A DNA stretch of 64,000 nt, taken from contig NZ_JAUYZK010000007.1 in assembly GCF_030688855.1 (NCBI RefSeq), forward strand, positions 1 to 64,000, written 5' to 3'. The translations under genes were made by a program, and so were the position numbers. Below, one piece after another: positions 45,288 through 53,478 of this stretch (its first letter is position 1; each line of letters opens with the position of its first letter). The stretch is from Helicobacter cappadocius. Lineage in GTDB: Bacteria > Campylobacterota > Campylobacteria > Campylobacterales > Helicobacteraceae. The notes under the pieces were generated by a model, which was given only the letters and a program-made list of their open reading frames with translations, had not been told where the DNA came from and made no database searches.

Positions 45288-45959
45288 ATAAAAAAGAATC
45301 TATTAGCAATCTTGCTTGTTTTATCTTCACTCACTAGCTTAGCTGATGCTAGGTTTTTCTTAGGAATAGATGGTGGTTATAGTATGGATAAGATAGATGT
45401 GAAGACAGAGGATATCAAAGGTTATGGTGGAAGTATTATAACACCTGGATCTTTCACAAAAAATGCTTATCTAGGTAATGGCTATCTCTTTAATATCAAT
45501 CTAGGCACAGAACATCATTTTGATAAGAATAACTATGTAGGTTTCAGATGGTTTCTAGCAGGAGGATATGGAAGAACTACACTTATCAATCAAAGTAATA
45601 ATCTCATTCAATATCCTTCGAATGTCATAGAGGCTAATCTGGGATTGGATCTTTTGCTAGATGTGATTAAGTTTGGAAATAATAGTATAGGATTGTTTGG
45701 TGGAGTTGAGGGAGGGGTAAATGGAACAATATCTGATGCTTATTACTATGATAGGCAATGTGACAAATACCCTACTTTTCCATCAATTTCCCCTTCAGTT
45801 TTTGGTCGTGTAGGGGTATCGTTATTATTGGCAAATCATCATAGAGTAGAGTTTGTTACAAAAATACCTATTTATGAGCTTGATAACTCTAGTACAGATT
45901 ATGCGGACAAACGCTACAAATCGATAAAATTTATGTTTGGCTATAAATTTGTATTCTAG
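45288..45959 (+). CDS. Third copy of the small outer-membrane protein, ATA at the start position
   Basis: The frame matches the sibling at 38697: KKNLLAILLVLSSLTSLADA, then RFFLGIDGGYSMDKIDVK, to FGYKFVF at 45957. AAAGGAG lies five bases before position 45288, exactly where the sibling has ATG, but here the codon is ATA. The first standard start in frame is TTG at 45312, which would remove half of the signal peptide. The rest is intact (223 codons), so either ATA is used weakly, TTG is used, or the gene has just been silenced. It lies between tpsA and tpsB. Confidence 0.7.
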   Translation: MKKNLLAILLVLSSLTSLADARFFLGIDGGYSMDKIDVKTEDIKGYGGSIITPGSFTKNAYLGNGYLFNINLGTEHHFDKNNYVGFRWFLAGGYGRTTLINQSNNLIQYPSNVIEANLGLDLLLDVIKFGNNSIGLFGGVEGGVNGTISDAYYYDRQCDKYPTFPSISPSVFGRVGVSLLLANHHRVEFVTKIPIYELDNSSTDYADKRYKSIKFMFGYKFVF

Positions 45960-46009
45960 AATTTGGTAATACTGAAGTTTTATTTATCTGATTTATGAGA
46001 GTTATATAT

Positions 46010-47701
46010 ATGAAAAAACTATTGTTGATAATCCTGGTATTCTTATCATCTCTTTGTGGTCAGGACTTCATCCATAGGGCTGAGAATTTTTCATCTCTAT
46101 ATTCTATATTTTCAGATACATTCTTCCGCCATCATAAGAAAAATCTCATATTATTATCAAAGGGCATTCCTTTTGATTTGGATTTTTCTTCCATAATTTC
46201 AGATACCTCTAATACAAAAAAACCTCCGTGTTTTCTTATCAAAAATATTGATTTTATTCCCTTAGATATGGAAGATAAAGAACCTCAGAAAATCCTCAAA
46301 AAATTCTCCTTCACTCGCAAAATAACCAAACCATACCTCAACACCTGTATAGGGGCAGAAGAAATCAATACATTTCTAAATAAGCTGAATGTTAAAGCAA
46401 TACAAAAAGGCTATATCACCACAAAATTTGGTCTTTTACCTCAAGATTTGAACTCTGGTACATTAAAAATAGGAATTGAAGTTGGTTTTGTCGGTGATAT
46501 ACAATACATCAACGAAGGGCAGATGTTTTTCTTCAGCAAAGACTTTGGGGTCAAAAAAGGCGATGTATTGGATTTGCAAGTTATAGAGCTAGGTATCACT
46601 AATCTGAAACGATTACGATACTTGTCCCCTACGAGCAAAATCATCCCTATGAGCAAAAACTCTGAAAGCAAAATCTTTATCGCAACAAATGTAAAATCTC
46701 TGCCTATTTTCATTCAAGCTTCTTTTGATAACGGAGGAAGTCTGAAAGAAGGCTATGAAGGGACATTTCTTCTAGGAATAGAAAATCCTCTTCATTTAGC
46801 CGATAGTTTACAAGTTTATTTGCTAGGTTCCATGCCTATTTCAAAAATCGATCACAGCTATTATGCTTCTTTGAGCTATTCTATCCCCATCAGGAGATTT
46901 CTATTTCAATTTGACTCTTCTTATGCACACAATGCAAATCAACTCATATTCTATGGAATTTCCCCTGTATATAGTGGTAAATCCATAAACGGAGATTTTA
47001 AGGCAACCTATCTAGCCCATGTGAATGCAAAAAATCAGCTTTCATTTGGAATTGGAGTTTCTAGCAGATTTTCAGACAACTATTTAGAAAATATCAAACT
47101 AGATGTGCAAACAAAAAAATTAGCAGAAATTTCAGCTTTTGTCAGCTATAAAAGATATGTAGGAAATTCTCAATTTAATCTTATTTTGAGTTTGATACAA
47201 GGAGTACCGATATTTACTTCTAATCAAAACTATAATAAAAGTTCTTATGTATATACAATTCCTAGCGTAAATCTATATATCTATCACCCTTTTAGTTTAT
47301 GGAAAAGCCTATTTGTTTATAATTCCACTATCAAAACTCAAATTTCAAGAGATCAGCTCTATGCAAGTGAAAAAATGACTATCGGTGGACGCTATAGCGT
47401 CAGAGGGTTCAATCACTTCAGCCTAAGCGGTCAAATGGGGGTGCTTTATCGTAATGATCTAATGATGTATCTACCTAATTTTTGGAGAATCACCCTAGCT
47501 CCAAGTTTGGGTATAGATATGGGGTATGTTAGAGATATTGTAGGAGATAATCAAAGTAGCGGATTCTTATCAGGAGGAGGAGTTGGTATTCAACTTCTCT
47601 CCAAATATTTCAATGCACAACTCTGGGGTTATCTACCATTTTACAATCCTTATAAAGCCCCCACACAGAGTCTATTTTTTTTTGCGGGAGTGAATTGGTA
47701 A
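46010..47701 (+). CDS. TpsB outer-membrane transporter (FhaC/ShlB family)
   Basis: The 563-residue protein exports its TpsA partner across the outer membrane. It has a signal peptide (MKKLLLIILVFLSSLCG), a POTRA region near 100-190 (INTFLNKLNVKAIQKGYITT, GFVGDIQYINEG), and a C-terminal 16-strand barrel with the conserved GGRYSVRGF motif near residue 460 and QLWGYLPFY near the end. AGAG precedes the ATG at 46010; another in-frame ATG at 45995 lacks a ribosome site. The order tpsA-omp-tpsB with an inserted gene is unusual, as the transporter generally comes first. Confidence 0.92.
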   Translation: MKKLLLIILVFLSSLCGQDFIHRAENFSSLYSIFSDTFFRHHKKNLILLSKGIPFDLDFSSIISDTSNTKKPPCFLIKNIDFIPLDMEDKEPQKILKKFSFTRKITKPYLNTCIGAEEINTFLNKLNVKAIQKGYITTKFGLLPQDLNSGTLKIGIEVGFVGDIQYINEGQMFFFSKDFGVKKGDVLDLQVIELGITNLKRLRYLSPTSKIIPMSKNSESKIFIATNVKSLPIFIQASFDNGGSLKEGYEGTFLLGIENPLHLADSLQVYLLGSMPISKIDHSYYASLSYSIPIRRFLFQFDSSYAHNANQLIFYGISPVYSGKSINGDFKATYLAHVNAKNQLSFGIGVSSRFSDNYLENIKLDVQTKKLAEISAFVSYKRYVGNSQFNLILSLIQGVPIFTSNQNYNKSSYVYTIPSVNLYIYHPFSLWKSLFVYNSTIKTQISRDQLYASEKMTIGGRYSVRGFNHFSLSGQMGVLYRNDLMMYLPNFWRITLAPSLGIDMGYVRDIVGDNQSSGFLSGGGVGIQLLSKYFNAQLWGYLPFYNPYKAPTQSLFFFAGVNW

Positions 47702-47721
47702 AAAATTTATACCCAATAAAT

Positions 47722-47865
47722 CTATTGTCTAGGTAGCCAAAGAGTAGATCCTGATAAATGCTGGGGCTGTTTGGCTACACCAAAAGCCTCGTAATTTGAA
47801 TTTATTCCAGCACATCCACTCATTAAAGCGATTCCTATAGTTGAAGCCAAAATCAATGTTTTCAT
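47722..47865 (-). CDS. 47-residue lipoprotein
   Basis: ATG at 47865 and TAG at 47722-47724 enclose 47 codons: MKTLILASTIGIALMSGCAG and then INSNYEAFGVAKQPQHLSGS and TLWLPRQ. The lipobox LMSGC places the modified Cys at 18, leaving a 30-residue mature lipoprotein. AAAGGA is six bases before the ATG. A TATAAT minus-10 and a Fur-like palindrome lie just upstream. It is downstream of hemE on the same strand but has its own promoter. Function is unknown. Confidence 0.7.
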   Translation of the reverse strand: MKTLILASTIGIALMSGCAGINSNYEAFGVAKQPQHLSGSTLWLPRQ

Positions 47866-47898
47866 CTTTAATCCTTTGATATACATTTTATATCTAGG

Positions 47899-47942
47899 AT
47901 TATAAATATAAATTACTAATATTTATTAAATAATAATTATTA
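47899..47942 (-). promoter_or_regulatory. Promoter of the small lipoprotein with Fur-like box
   Basis: On the reverse strand TATAAT is at 47904-47899, and the perfect 12-base palindrome TAATAATTATTA is at 47931-47942, covering the upstream promoter region. The palindrome resembles the reported H. pylori Fur consensus (TAATAAT, one base, ATTATTA). It touches the hemE stop codon. Confidence 0.5.
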
Positions 47943-48962
47943 TCTTTTAGTTTTTTCTCTCACCATTTGAACCAAAGCTATCGCATTTTCTCTAGGAAGA
48001 TCTGGCAACATGCCATGCCCTAAATTGAAAATGTGTCCCTCTTTTTTCCCCATTACTGCAATAATCTCATCTACTCCTTTTTCCATACTCTCTCTATCAT
48101 ACAAACGGGAAGGTTCAAGATTCCCTTGCAATACATATCTCTCGCCTAAATAATGTTTTGCCATCTGCATAGGACTGCCCCAATCCACACCAAATACATC
48201 AAAATCTCCATCAATACAATCTAAATATCCAACTATCCCCTTGGGAAATAAAATCACAGGTACTTCTGGAAATTTTTTCTTCAAATGTGAAGCGATCTCT
48301 TTCATATATTTCCAGCTAAACTCAAAATAAGCCTCTTTTTCTAACGCCCCTGCCCAAGAGTCAAAAACCATTACTGCATCTGCTCCTGCCTTGATTTGCA
48401 TTTCTAAATAGCCCTTTAGCTCATCGGTGATTTTTTGTAAAAGCATATGTAAAAGCTTTGGTTCTTTATAGAGCATTTTTTTGCTACGAGTATAAGTTTT
48501 ACTCCCCTCTCCTTCTATCATATAAGTAGCCAAAGTCCAAGCAGAACCGCAAAAACCTATCAATGCCTTTTGACTTGAAAGCTCATGTCTTACCTTAGAG
48601 AGCGTATCATAAACATAGGTGAGATTCTTATAGATGCCTATTTGCAGATTTTTTATATCTACCTCATTGGAAATACGGGAAGAAAATTTTGGTCCCTCTC
48701 CAGCTAAAAACTCTAGTGGCATTCCCATTTCAAGAGGAACGACCAAAATATCACTAAAAATGATCGCTGCATCAACATCTAAAATATCTATAGGTTGAAG
48801 AGTTACTTTTGCTGCCAAAGTAGAATTGTGGCAAAGCTCTAGGAAGCTCCCAGCTTCTTTGCGCACTTCCTTGTATTCTTCCAAATATCGTCCAGCTTGT
48901 CTCATCATCCATATGGGAGTGTAGGGGGTTTGTTTTCTTTTACAAGCATCAATAAAAATCAT
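47940..48962 (-). CDS. hemE: Uroporphyrinogen decarboxylase
   Basis: HemE decarboxylates uroporphyrinogen III to coproporphyrinogen III in haem synthesis. The 340-residue protein begins [29 protein letters not shown], containing the MRQAGRY signature near residue 20, and has [31 protein letters not shown] and [10 protein letters not shown] near 316. Length is standard. AAGGATACAA precedes the ATG. It appears monocistronic. Confidence 0.97.
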   Translation of the reverse strand: MIFIDACKRKQTPYTPIWMMRQAGRYLEEYKEVRKEAGSFLELCHNSTLAAKVTLQPIDILDVDAAIIFSDILVVPLEMGMPLEFLAGEGPKFSSRISNEVDIKNLQIGIYKNLTYVYDTLSKVRHELSSQKALIGFCGSAWTLATYMIEGEGSKTYTRSKKMLYKEPKLLHMLLQKITDELKGYLEMQIKAGADAVMVFDSWAGALEKEAYFEFSWKYMKEIASHLKKKFPEVPVILFPKGIVGYLDCIDGDFDVFGVDWGSPMQMAKHYLGERYVLQGNLEPSRLYDRESMEKGVDEIIAVMGKKEGHIFNLGHGMLPDLPRENAIALVQMVREKTKR

Positions 48963-49086
48963 TTGTATCCTTTATGAGTTGGCAAGATTTTTTGAAGATT
49001 GCACAAGCATATGCAATGTCTATTTTGAATTATACATTCACATTCAAAATTTCAGGCACAAAACTCAACAAATTATTCTGTATTAA

Positions 49087-50415
49087 TCAAATAACCTTAA
49101 ATTCATCAGGATGATCAAGTGCGTAGCGAAATTTTTGCATATCAACCTTTTTGTCCCAAATCGATACCACCATACAAGCCACAGAGTTTCCACACAAATT
49201 TCCCACAGCACGCATATCGCTCATAAACTTATCCACACCAAGTAGTGCTGCAACAGTTACTGCAGGAATCGTTCCTGGTCCTGTTCCCATTGCTTGAAGT
49301 GTCCCGGCCAAAACAATAAATCCAGAACCTGAAACTCCTACTGCACCTTTAGAAGTTACCATTAAAATAATGAGCATACTAATAGTTTGTTCCAAACTCA
49401 AGGGTATACCAAAAGCTTGGGAGAGAAAAATAACGCTGAGTGCGAGGTATATGTTGGTGCAATCAAGATTAAAAGAATACCCCGCTGGAACTACAAGCCC
49501 CACAGCTCCTTTGTTAATTCCAGCTTTTTCGAGTTTTCTCATCAAGGGAGCAAGAGCTGTTTCCGAAGAACTTGTAGCAAACACAACCAACACTTCTCGT
49601 GCGATAAAACGCATATATTTGAAAATATTAACCTTAGCCATCGCACAGATAATACCCAAAACAACAAATATAAAGACCAAGCAACAAAACAGCATGACAA
49701 ACAACAAATACACCATATTATAAAGCGTTTCTGCTCCAAATTTACCTATTAAAAATGCCATCGCTCCAAATGTCGCTACAGGGCTATAGTAAATCAAAAT
49801 AGTCAAAAGCTTGAAAAAGAAATTCTGTGCTTTTTCTAATGGCTTGATGATTTTTTCTTTTGTCTTTTGACTCAAAAATAAAATCACAATAGAAATAACA
49901 ATCGCCATAAACAAAACTTGAAGAGTGTTTCCAGTTAAAAATGGAGTGATGGGATCAGAAGGAATCGCACCCATTAAAATTGACTTCAAAGAACCAATAT
50001 GCTCAGTTTTTCCACCAGAGGTGTATTGTGCCACAGAAGTAGCATCTAGTGCGTTTACATCTAGTCCCATTCCGTGACCAGGCCTAAAAAGCTCACCAAA
50101 ACCTACCCCAACTACCAAAGCTAGAGTACTCACTACTTCAAAATAAATAACCGCCTTAATACCCAAGCTTCCTAGCGATTTTAGACTCTCTAGCCCCACA
50201 ATTCCGCAAATAAGAGTAAGAAAAATAATAGGTCCTATGAGCCATTTAAGTGCTTTTAGAAATGGATCAATCGTCCAGCTTTTAGTGGAAATCCCCCACT
50301 GTGGATCCATCACCCCCACAACAATCCCCGCAATAATACCCACTAATACCCAAAATACAAGACTTGTTCCAAGCCTAATAATCAAGGGTTTTTTTACGCC
50401 TTCTTCCTTTAGCAT
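49087..50415 (-). CDS. DAACS-family dicarboxylate/amino acid:cation symporter
   Basis: The 442-residue inner-membrane protein has the GltP/GltPh-type fold: several N-terminal helices, a serine-rich reentrant loop FATSSSETALAPLMRKLEKAG near residue 277, GYSFNLDCTNIYLALSVIFL near 312 (where the family has the NMDGT-type motif; here NLDCT), and TSKGAVGVSGSGFIVLAGTL near 354. Substrates of relatives include glutamate, aspartate and C4-dicarboxylates such as fumarate and succinate. GGAG precedes the ATG. No neighbour indicates the substrate. Confidence 0.88.
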   Translation of the reverse strand: MLKEEGVKKPLIIRLGTSLVFWVLVGIIAGIVVGVMDPQWGISTKSWTIDPFLKALKWLIGPIIFLTLICGIVGLESLKSLGSLGIKAVIYFEVVSTLALVVGVGFGELFRPGHGMGLDVNALDATSVAQYTSGGKTEHIGSLKSILMGAIPSDPITPFLTGNTLQVLFMAIVISIVILFLSQKTKEKIIKPLEKAQNFFFKLLTILIYYSPVATFGAMAFLIGKFGAETLYNMVYLLFVMLFCCLVFIFVVLGIICAMAKVNIFKYMRFIAREVLVVFATSSSETALAPLMRKLEKAGINKGAVGLVVPAGYSFNLDCTNIYLALSVIFLSQAFGIPLSLEQTISMLIILMVTSKGAVGVSGSGFIVLAGTLQAMGTGPGTIPAVTVAALLGVDKFMSDMRAVGNLCGNSVACMVVSIWDKKVDMQKFRYALDHPDEFKVI

Positions 50416-50517
50416 ATCATCTCCTCTTTTTTGTACAGCTAGATTAATCCTATAGTATATTGTATGAATTTAACATATAAAAATAATAGATTTTTCGCAG
50501 AAGATTACAATCAGTAA

Positions 50518-50880
50518 CTATTTTGTCTGAAAGAAATTATTATCAAGTCCTTTTAAAAAAATACTCTTATCAAGAATTTTAGAATTTTTCTCAATATCCT
50601 GATGGCAAGAAATACACTCTCTTATCATTCCGTGCGAAGATTGCAAAGCTGGGTTATTTAGCTTATCTGCACTATGACAAGCAAAGCAATCCTGACCGCA
50701 TGTATCACCCATATTTAGCTGCGCCATCTTTTCATCAGTATGGCAAGTTTTACAACCAAGCATTGGAGAGTGTCTGCTATCATGTTTGTAATCAAGTTTA
50801 TAATGACAACTTGCACAATCACCACTACAAGCAAAACTCAACTGAATAAAAGCAAATAAATAAAATAAGATTCTTCCCAA
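50518..50880 (-). CDS. Periplasmic tetrahaem cytochrome c
   Basis: The 120-residue protein has a short signal peptide (ILFYLFAFIQLSFA) and four CxxCH haem-binding motifs: CASCH, CKTCH, CFACH and CISCH, with extra histidines (HDSRHSPM, SSHGM) as axial ligands. It resembles small cytochrome c3/c7-like electron carriers. The apparent start is TTG at 50880, three bases after the stop of the outer-membrane protein gene upstream, implying coupled translation. The electron partner is not evident; periplasmic reductases or an outer-membrane route are possible. Confidence 0.82.
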   Translation of the reverse strand: MGRILFYLFAFIQLSFACSGDCASCHYKLDYKHDSRHSPMLGCKTCHTDEKMAQLNMGDTCGQDCFACHSADKLNNPALQSSHGMIRECISCHQDIEKNSKILDKSIFLKGLDNNFFQTK

Positions 50881-50883
50881 ACG

Positions 50884-51504
50884 CTACTCAAAATCAAAAA
50901 ATGAAAAACTAACCATCACTTGATACATATCAAATTTTGGATTTCCATAAACAGAAGCCTGATCGCCTCGCATTATAGTAAAAGGAATTCCTGCCCTTGC
51001 TTCTAGGTTGATGCCAAATCCCTGTATTACATTTACAAACACACCAATAGTGCCTACCCCTGATTGAATATTATACTGATCTGAATCCTTAGGCAACCCT
51101 AAATGCTCCATCTGATAGCCTAATGAAATTTTTGGTATAACCCATCCATCAAGCAAACGCAACCCAAAGCTTCCTCCTGCTGACAAATAGTATGTATCAC
51201 CTGCTCCAGCATCTAAATACCCTCCGATGAGCAGCATTTTTTTAGGTCCTCCAACCCAACCTCTCTCTAGCCCAAAATAAGCATTATTTGAAGAAAAATT
51301 ATAAGAGTTTTCTCCGTTTTTTAGAGGGATATTTGCAGAACTCAAATTTTGATAAACATAACCTATCTTAAAAGCCCCATAGATATGATTAGGCTCATTT
51401 GGTTTTAATTGCAACTTTGGAGTTTCTTCTTTTATTGCATTTGTGCTTTCAGCAAAAGCGGTTATATTTCCCAAAATAAACATCACTAAAATCAATCTTT
51501 TCAT
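50884..51504 (-). CDS. Outer-membrane protein upstream of the tetrahaem cytochrome
   Basis: The 206-residue protein has a signal peptide (MKRLILVMFILGNITAFA), a Pro/Lys-rich linker, and strand-rich sequence (YGAFKIGYVYQNLSS, YLSAGGSFGLRLLDGW, YQVMVSFSFFDFE) ending with an aromatic pattern, typical of an eight-strand barrel. The ATG at 51504 has AAGGGA upstream; a TTG at 51519 is less likely. It is followed by the cytochrome gene after three bases, so the two may act together. No family is recognised firmly. Confidence 0.72.
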   Translation of the reverse strand: MKRLILVMFILGNITAFAESTNAIKEETPKLQLKPNEPNHIYGAFKIGYVYQNLSSANIPLKNGENSYNFSSNNAYFGLERGWVGGPKKMLLIGGYLDAGAGDTYYLSAGGSFGLRLLDGWVIPKISLGYQMEHLGLPKDSDQYNIQSGVGTIGVFVNVIQGFGINLEARAGIPFTIMRGDQASVYGNPKFDMYQVMVSFSFFDFE

Positions 51505-51525
51505 TATTAATCCCTTCAATAAAAA

Positions 51526-52824
51526 CTATATTTTATAATTTTCTACTAAATTCTCCAAGACTTTAGAAAAACTTTTAAAAGAATTTATATCTAATCGCTC
51601 ATTTACTGAATGCGGGGAAAGTATCGTAGGTCCTATAGAGAGCATTTTGACATCTTTTTTTCCCATCGCCTCAAATCTTTCCTGTAATATACCACATTCT
51701 AATCCAGCGTGAATTTGACATACTTTGACAAAATGATCTCCAAAAGCATTTTTGACACTTCTTAAAAATTCATCATCATCTGATATATTTCTCTGCCAAG
51801 GAAAATAAAAATCATCAATTGTTATCTGTGCATTTGGATCGATTCTTTTTGCCAATTTTTGGGCTTCAAGCAGACTATTATCTAATAATGATTTTGTATT
51901 TGACCTCCCCATTAGAGAAATTTTTATCTTAGATTTTTCTTGAGAAAGCAATGAAATATTCACAGAATCAATCACATCATCACCATCTTTGAGTCTAACT
52001 CCATTTTGGATACCTAAGATAAAATCTATGATTGCTTTTTTATCATAACAAACAGAAGTTGATTTTATCTCTTGAACCAAAAAATCTTCTGAAGAATTGA
52101 TGATTTGATTTGTTTTTATTATTGCTTGTGAATTCACGGGTATAGAGTTGATTTTTTCTCCTGCAACAATACTGCAAATCCCCCCATCAACCTTGTCAAT
52201 AAAATAACATATTTCAACGATGGCATTTTTAATATCTTTGTGTATATCGACCCCGCTATGTCCGCCTTGAAACCCTCTGGCTGTAATTTGATAAGTGTTT
52301 TTATAAAAAGATTTATCACTTTTCAAATCAAACACCACATTCATATCATAACCTCCTGCACAGCCCAATATGATCTCACCAAAACTTTCAGAATCTATAT
52401 TGATAAGTCTATGAGATATTATCTTCATCTCAAGAGATTTCGCTCCTAAAAGTCCGACTTCTTCATTGTTAGTGAACAAAAATTCCAAATCTTTATATTT
52501 TTGCATTAGATACAGCTGCATGGCAACTCCTATGCCGTTATCTGCACCTAAAGATGAATTTTTTGCTTTCAAAAAATTATCTTCTATATAAAGCTCAAGA
52601 GGTTTTTGTTTGTTTGCCTCTCCAACTCCAACCATATCATAATGAGACTGCAAACAAAATCGAGGATTTTTACCAAAAGCATAGATATTCCCCGTCTTAT
52701 CAGTTTGCACACCATAACCACAACTGTTAGCAAATCTCACTATCCATTCAAATAACTCCTGAGTGTGAAAGCTAATATGTGGAATACAAGCAATCTCTTC
52801 AAAGATTTCTAAAGGGTTTTTCAT
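51526..52824 (-). CDS. pepD: PepD-like aminoacyl-histidine dipeptidase (M20 peptidase)
   Basis: The 432-residue protein is a di-zinc M20 peptidase resembling PepD, which cleaves X-His and other dipeptides. Visible segments are LQSHYDMVGVGEAN (metal His and Asp) near residue 58, SLGADNGIGVAM near 93 (bridging Asp), FTNNEEVGLLGAKSL near 117 (catalytic Glu pair), GCAGGYDMN, and RGFQGGHSGVDIHK near 183. It is slightly shorter than E. coli PepD (485). Its ATG directly follows the magIII stop, so the two are co-transcribed. Confidence 0.88.
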   Translation of the reverse strand: MKNPLEIFEEIACIPHISFHTQELFEWIVRFANSCGYGVQTDKTGNIYAFGKNPRFCLQSHYDMVGVGEANKQKPLELYIEDNFLKAKNSSLGADNGIGVAMQLYLMQKYKDLEFLFTNNEEVGLLGAKSLEMKIISHRLINIDSESFGEIILGCAGGYDMNVVFDLKSDKSFYKNTYQITARGFQGGHSGVDIHKDIKNAIVEICYFIDKVDGGICSIVAGEKINSIPVNSQAIIKTNQIINSSEDFLVQEIKSTSVCYDKKAIIDFILGIQNGVRLKDGDDVIDSVNISLLSQEKSKIKISLMGRSNTKSLLDNSLLEAQKLAKRIDPNAQITIDDFYFPWQRNISDDDEFLRSVKNAFGDHFVKVCQIHAGLECGILQERFEAMGKKDVKMLSIGPTILSPHSVNERLDINSFKSFSKVLENLVENYKI

Positions 52825-53478
52825 CTATAGCTCCAATTTCATTTTCTTTTTTGAAAATTCTACTATTTTGCCGTGAAATCTAGCATAAATCTGTGCTAGG
52901 GGAATTTTATTGTCATAAAGTTCAAGGGTTCTTTTTATGTTTGCATTGATTCCATTTTGAAAATAGCTCTGCAATTCATCATAATCTGGTATATCCACCC
53001 CCAAGGAACACAAAAATTTATAAGTATATTTATCCACCACCATCACTTCTTTTGCACAAGCATAATTCAAAATGCTATCGGCACTTTCTTTGCCGATACC
53101 TTTTTGAGATAAGAGCCATTGCCTATCAACATTGCTGAGAAACACATCAAAACTCCCAAAATCATCTAAAATATTCTGACACAATAAAATAAGCCTGACA
53201 GATTTTTGATTTAAAAAACCACTAGAAGCGATATGAGATGCCAAAACATCTGGATTCATTTGTGCTATATTTTTCAAACTGCTTTCATTATCGCTCAAGA
53301 TCAAATGATTTTTTAAAGATTGTAAAGATTTTTCTACATTTTCCCACTTTGTATTTTGAGTCAAGATAGCTCCAACCACCACTTCAAAACTAAGAGCATT
53401 AGGCCACCACCAAGAATCTCTATGTGTAAGCAAATCAAGTTTTTTTAAGGCAACTAAAATATCATAGCTATCAAACAT
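52825..53478 (-). CDS. magIII: 3-methyladenine DNA glycosylase MagIII
   Basis: MagIII excises 3-methyladenine; it is an endonuclease III-superfamily glycosylase that lacks the iron-sulfur cluster. The 217-residue protein has the helix-hairpin-helix GIGKESADSILNYACAKEV near residue 118 followed by VVDKYTYKFL with the catalytic Asp, and ends YARFHGKIVEFSKKKMKLEL, as in H. pylori MagIII. The ATG at 53478 has GGAG six bases upstream; it lies inside the last codons of the TPR protein gene (eight-base overlap). H. pylori also has magIII beside flaA. Confidence 0.9.
   Translation of the reverse strand: MFDSYDILVALKKLDLLTHRDSWWWPNALSFEVVVGAILTQNTKWENVEKSLQSLKNHLILSDNESSLKNIAQMNPDVLASHIASSGFLNQKSVRLILLCQNILDDFGSFDVFLSNVDRQWLLSQKGIGKESADSILNYACAKEVMVVDKYTYKFLCSLGVDIPDYDELQSYFQNGINANIKRTLELYDNKIPLAQIYARFHGKIVEFSKKKMKLEL

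Noticed and set aside
49370-49752. Two overlapping forward-strand frames of about 120 codons
   Set aside because: Both are antisense to the DAACS symporter and have no ribosome site or recognisable product.
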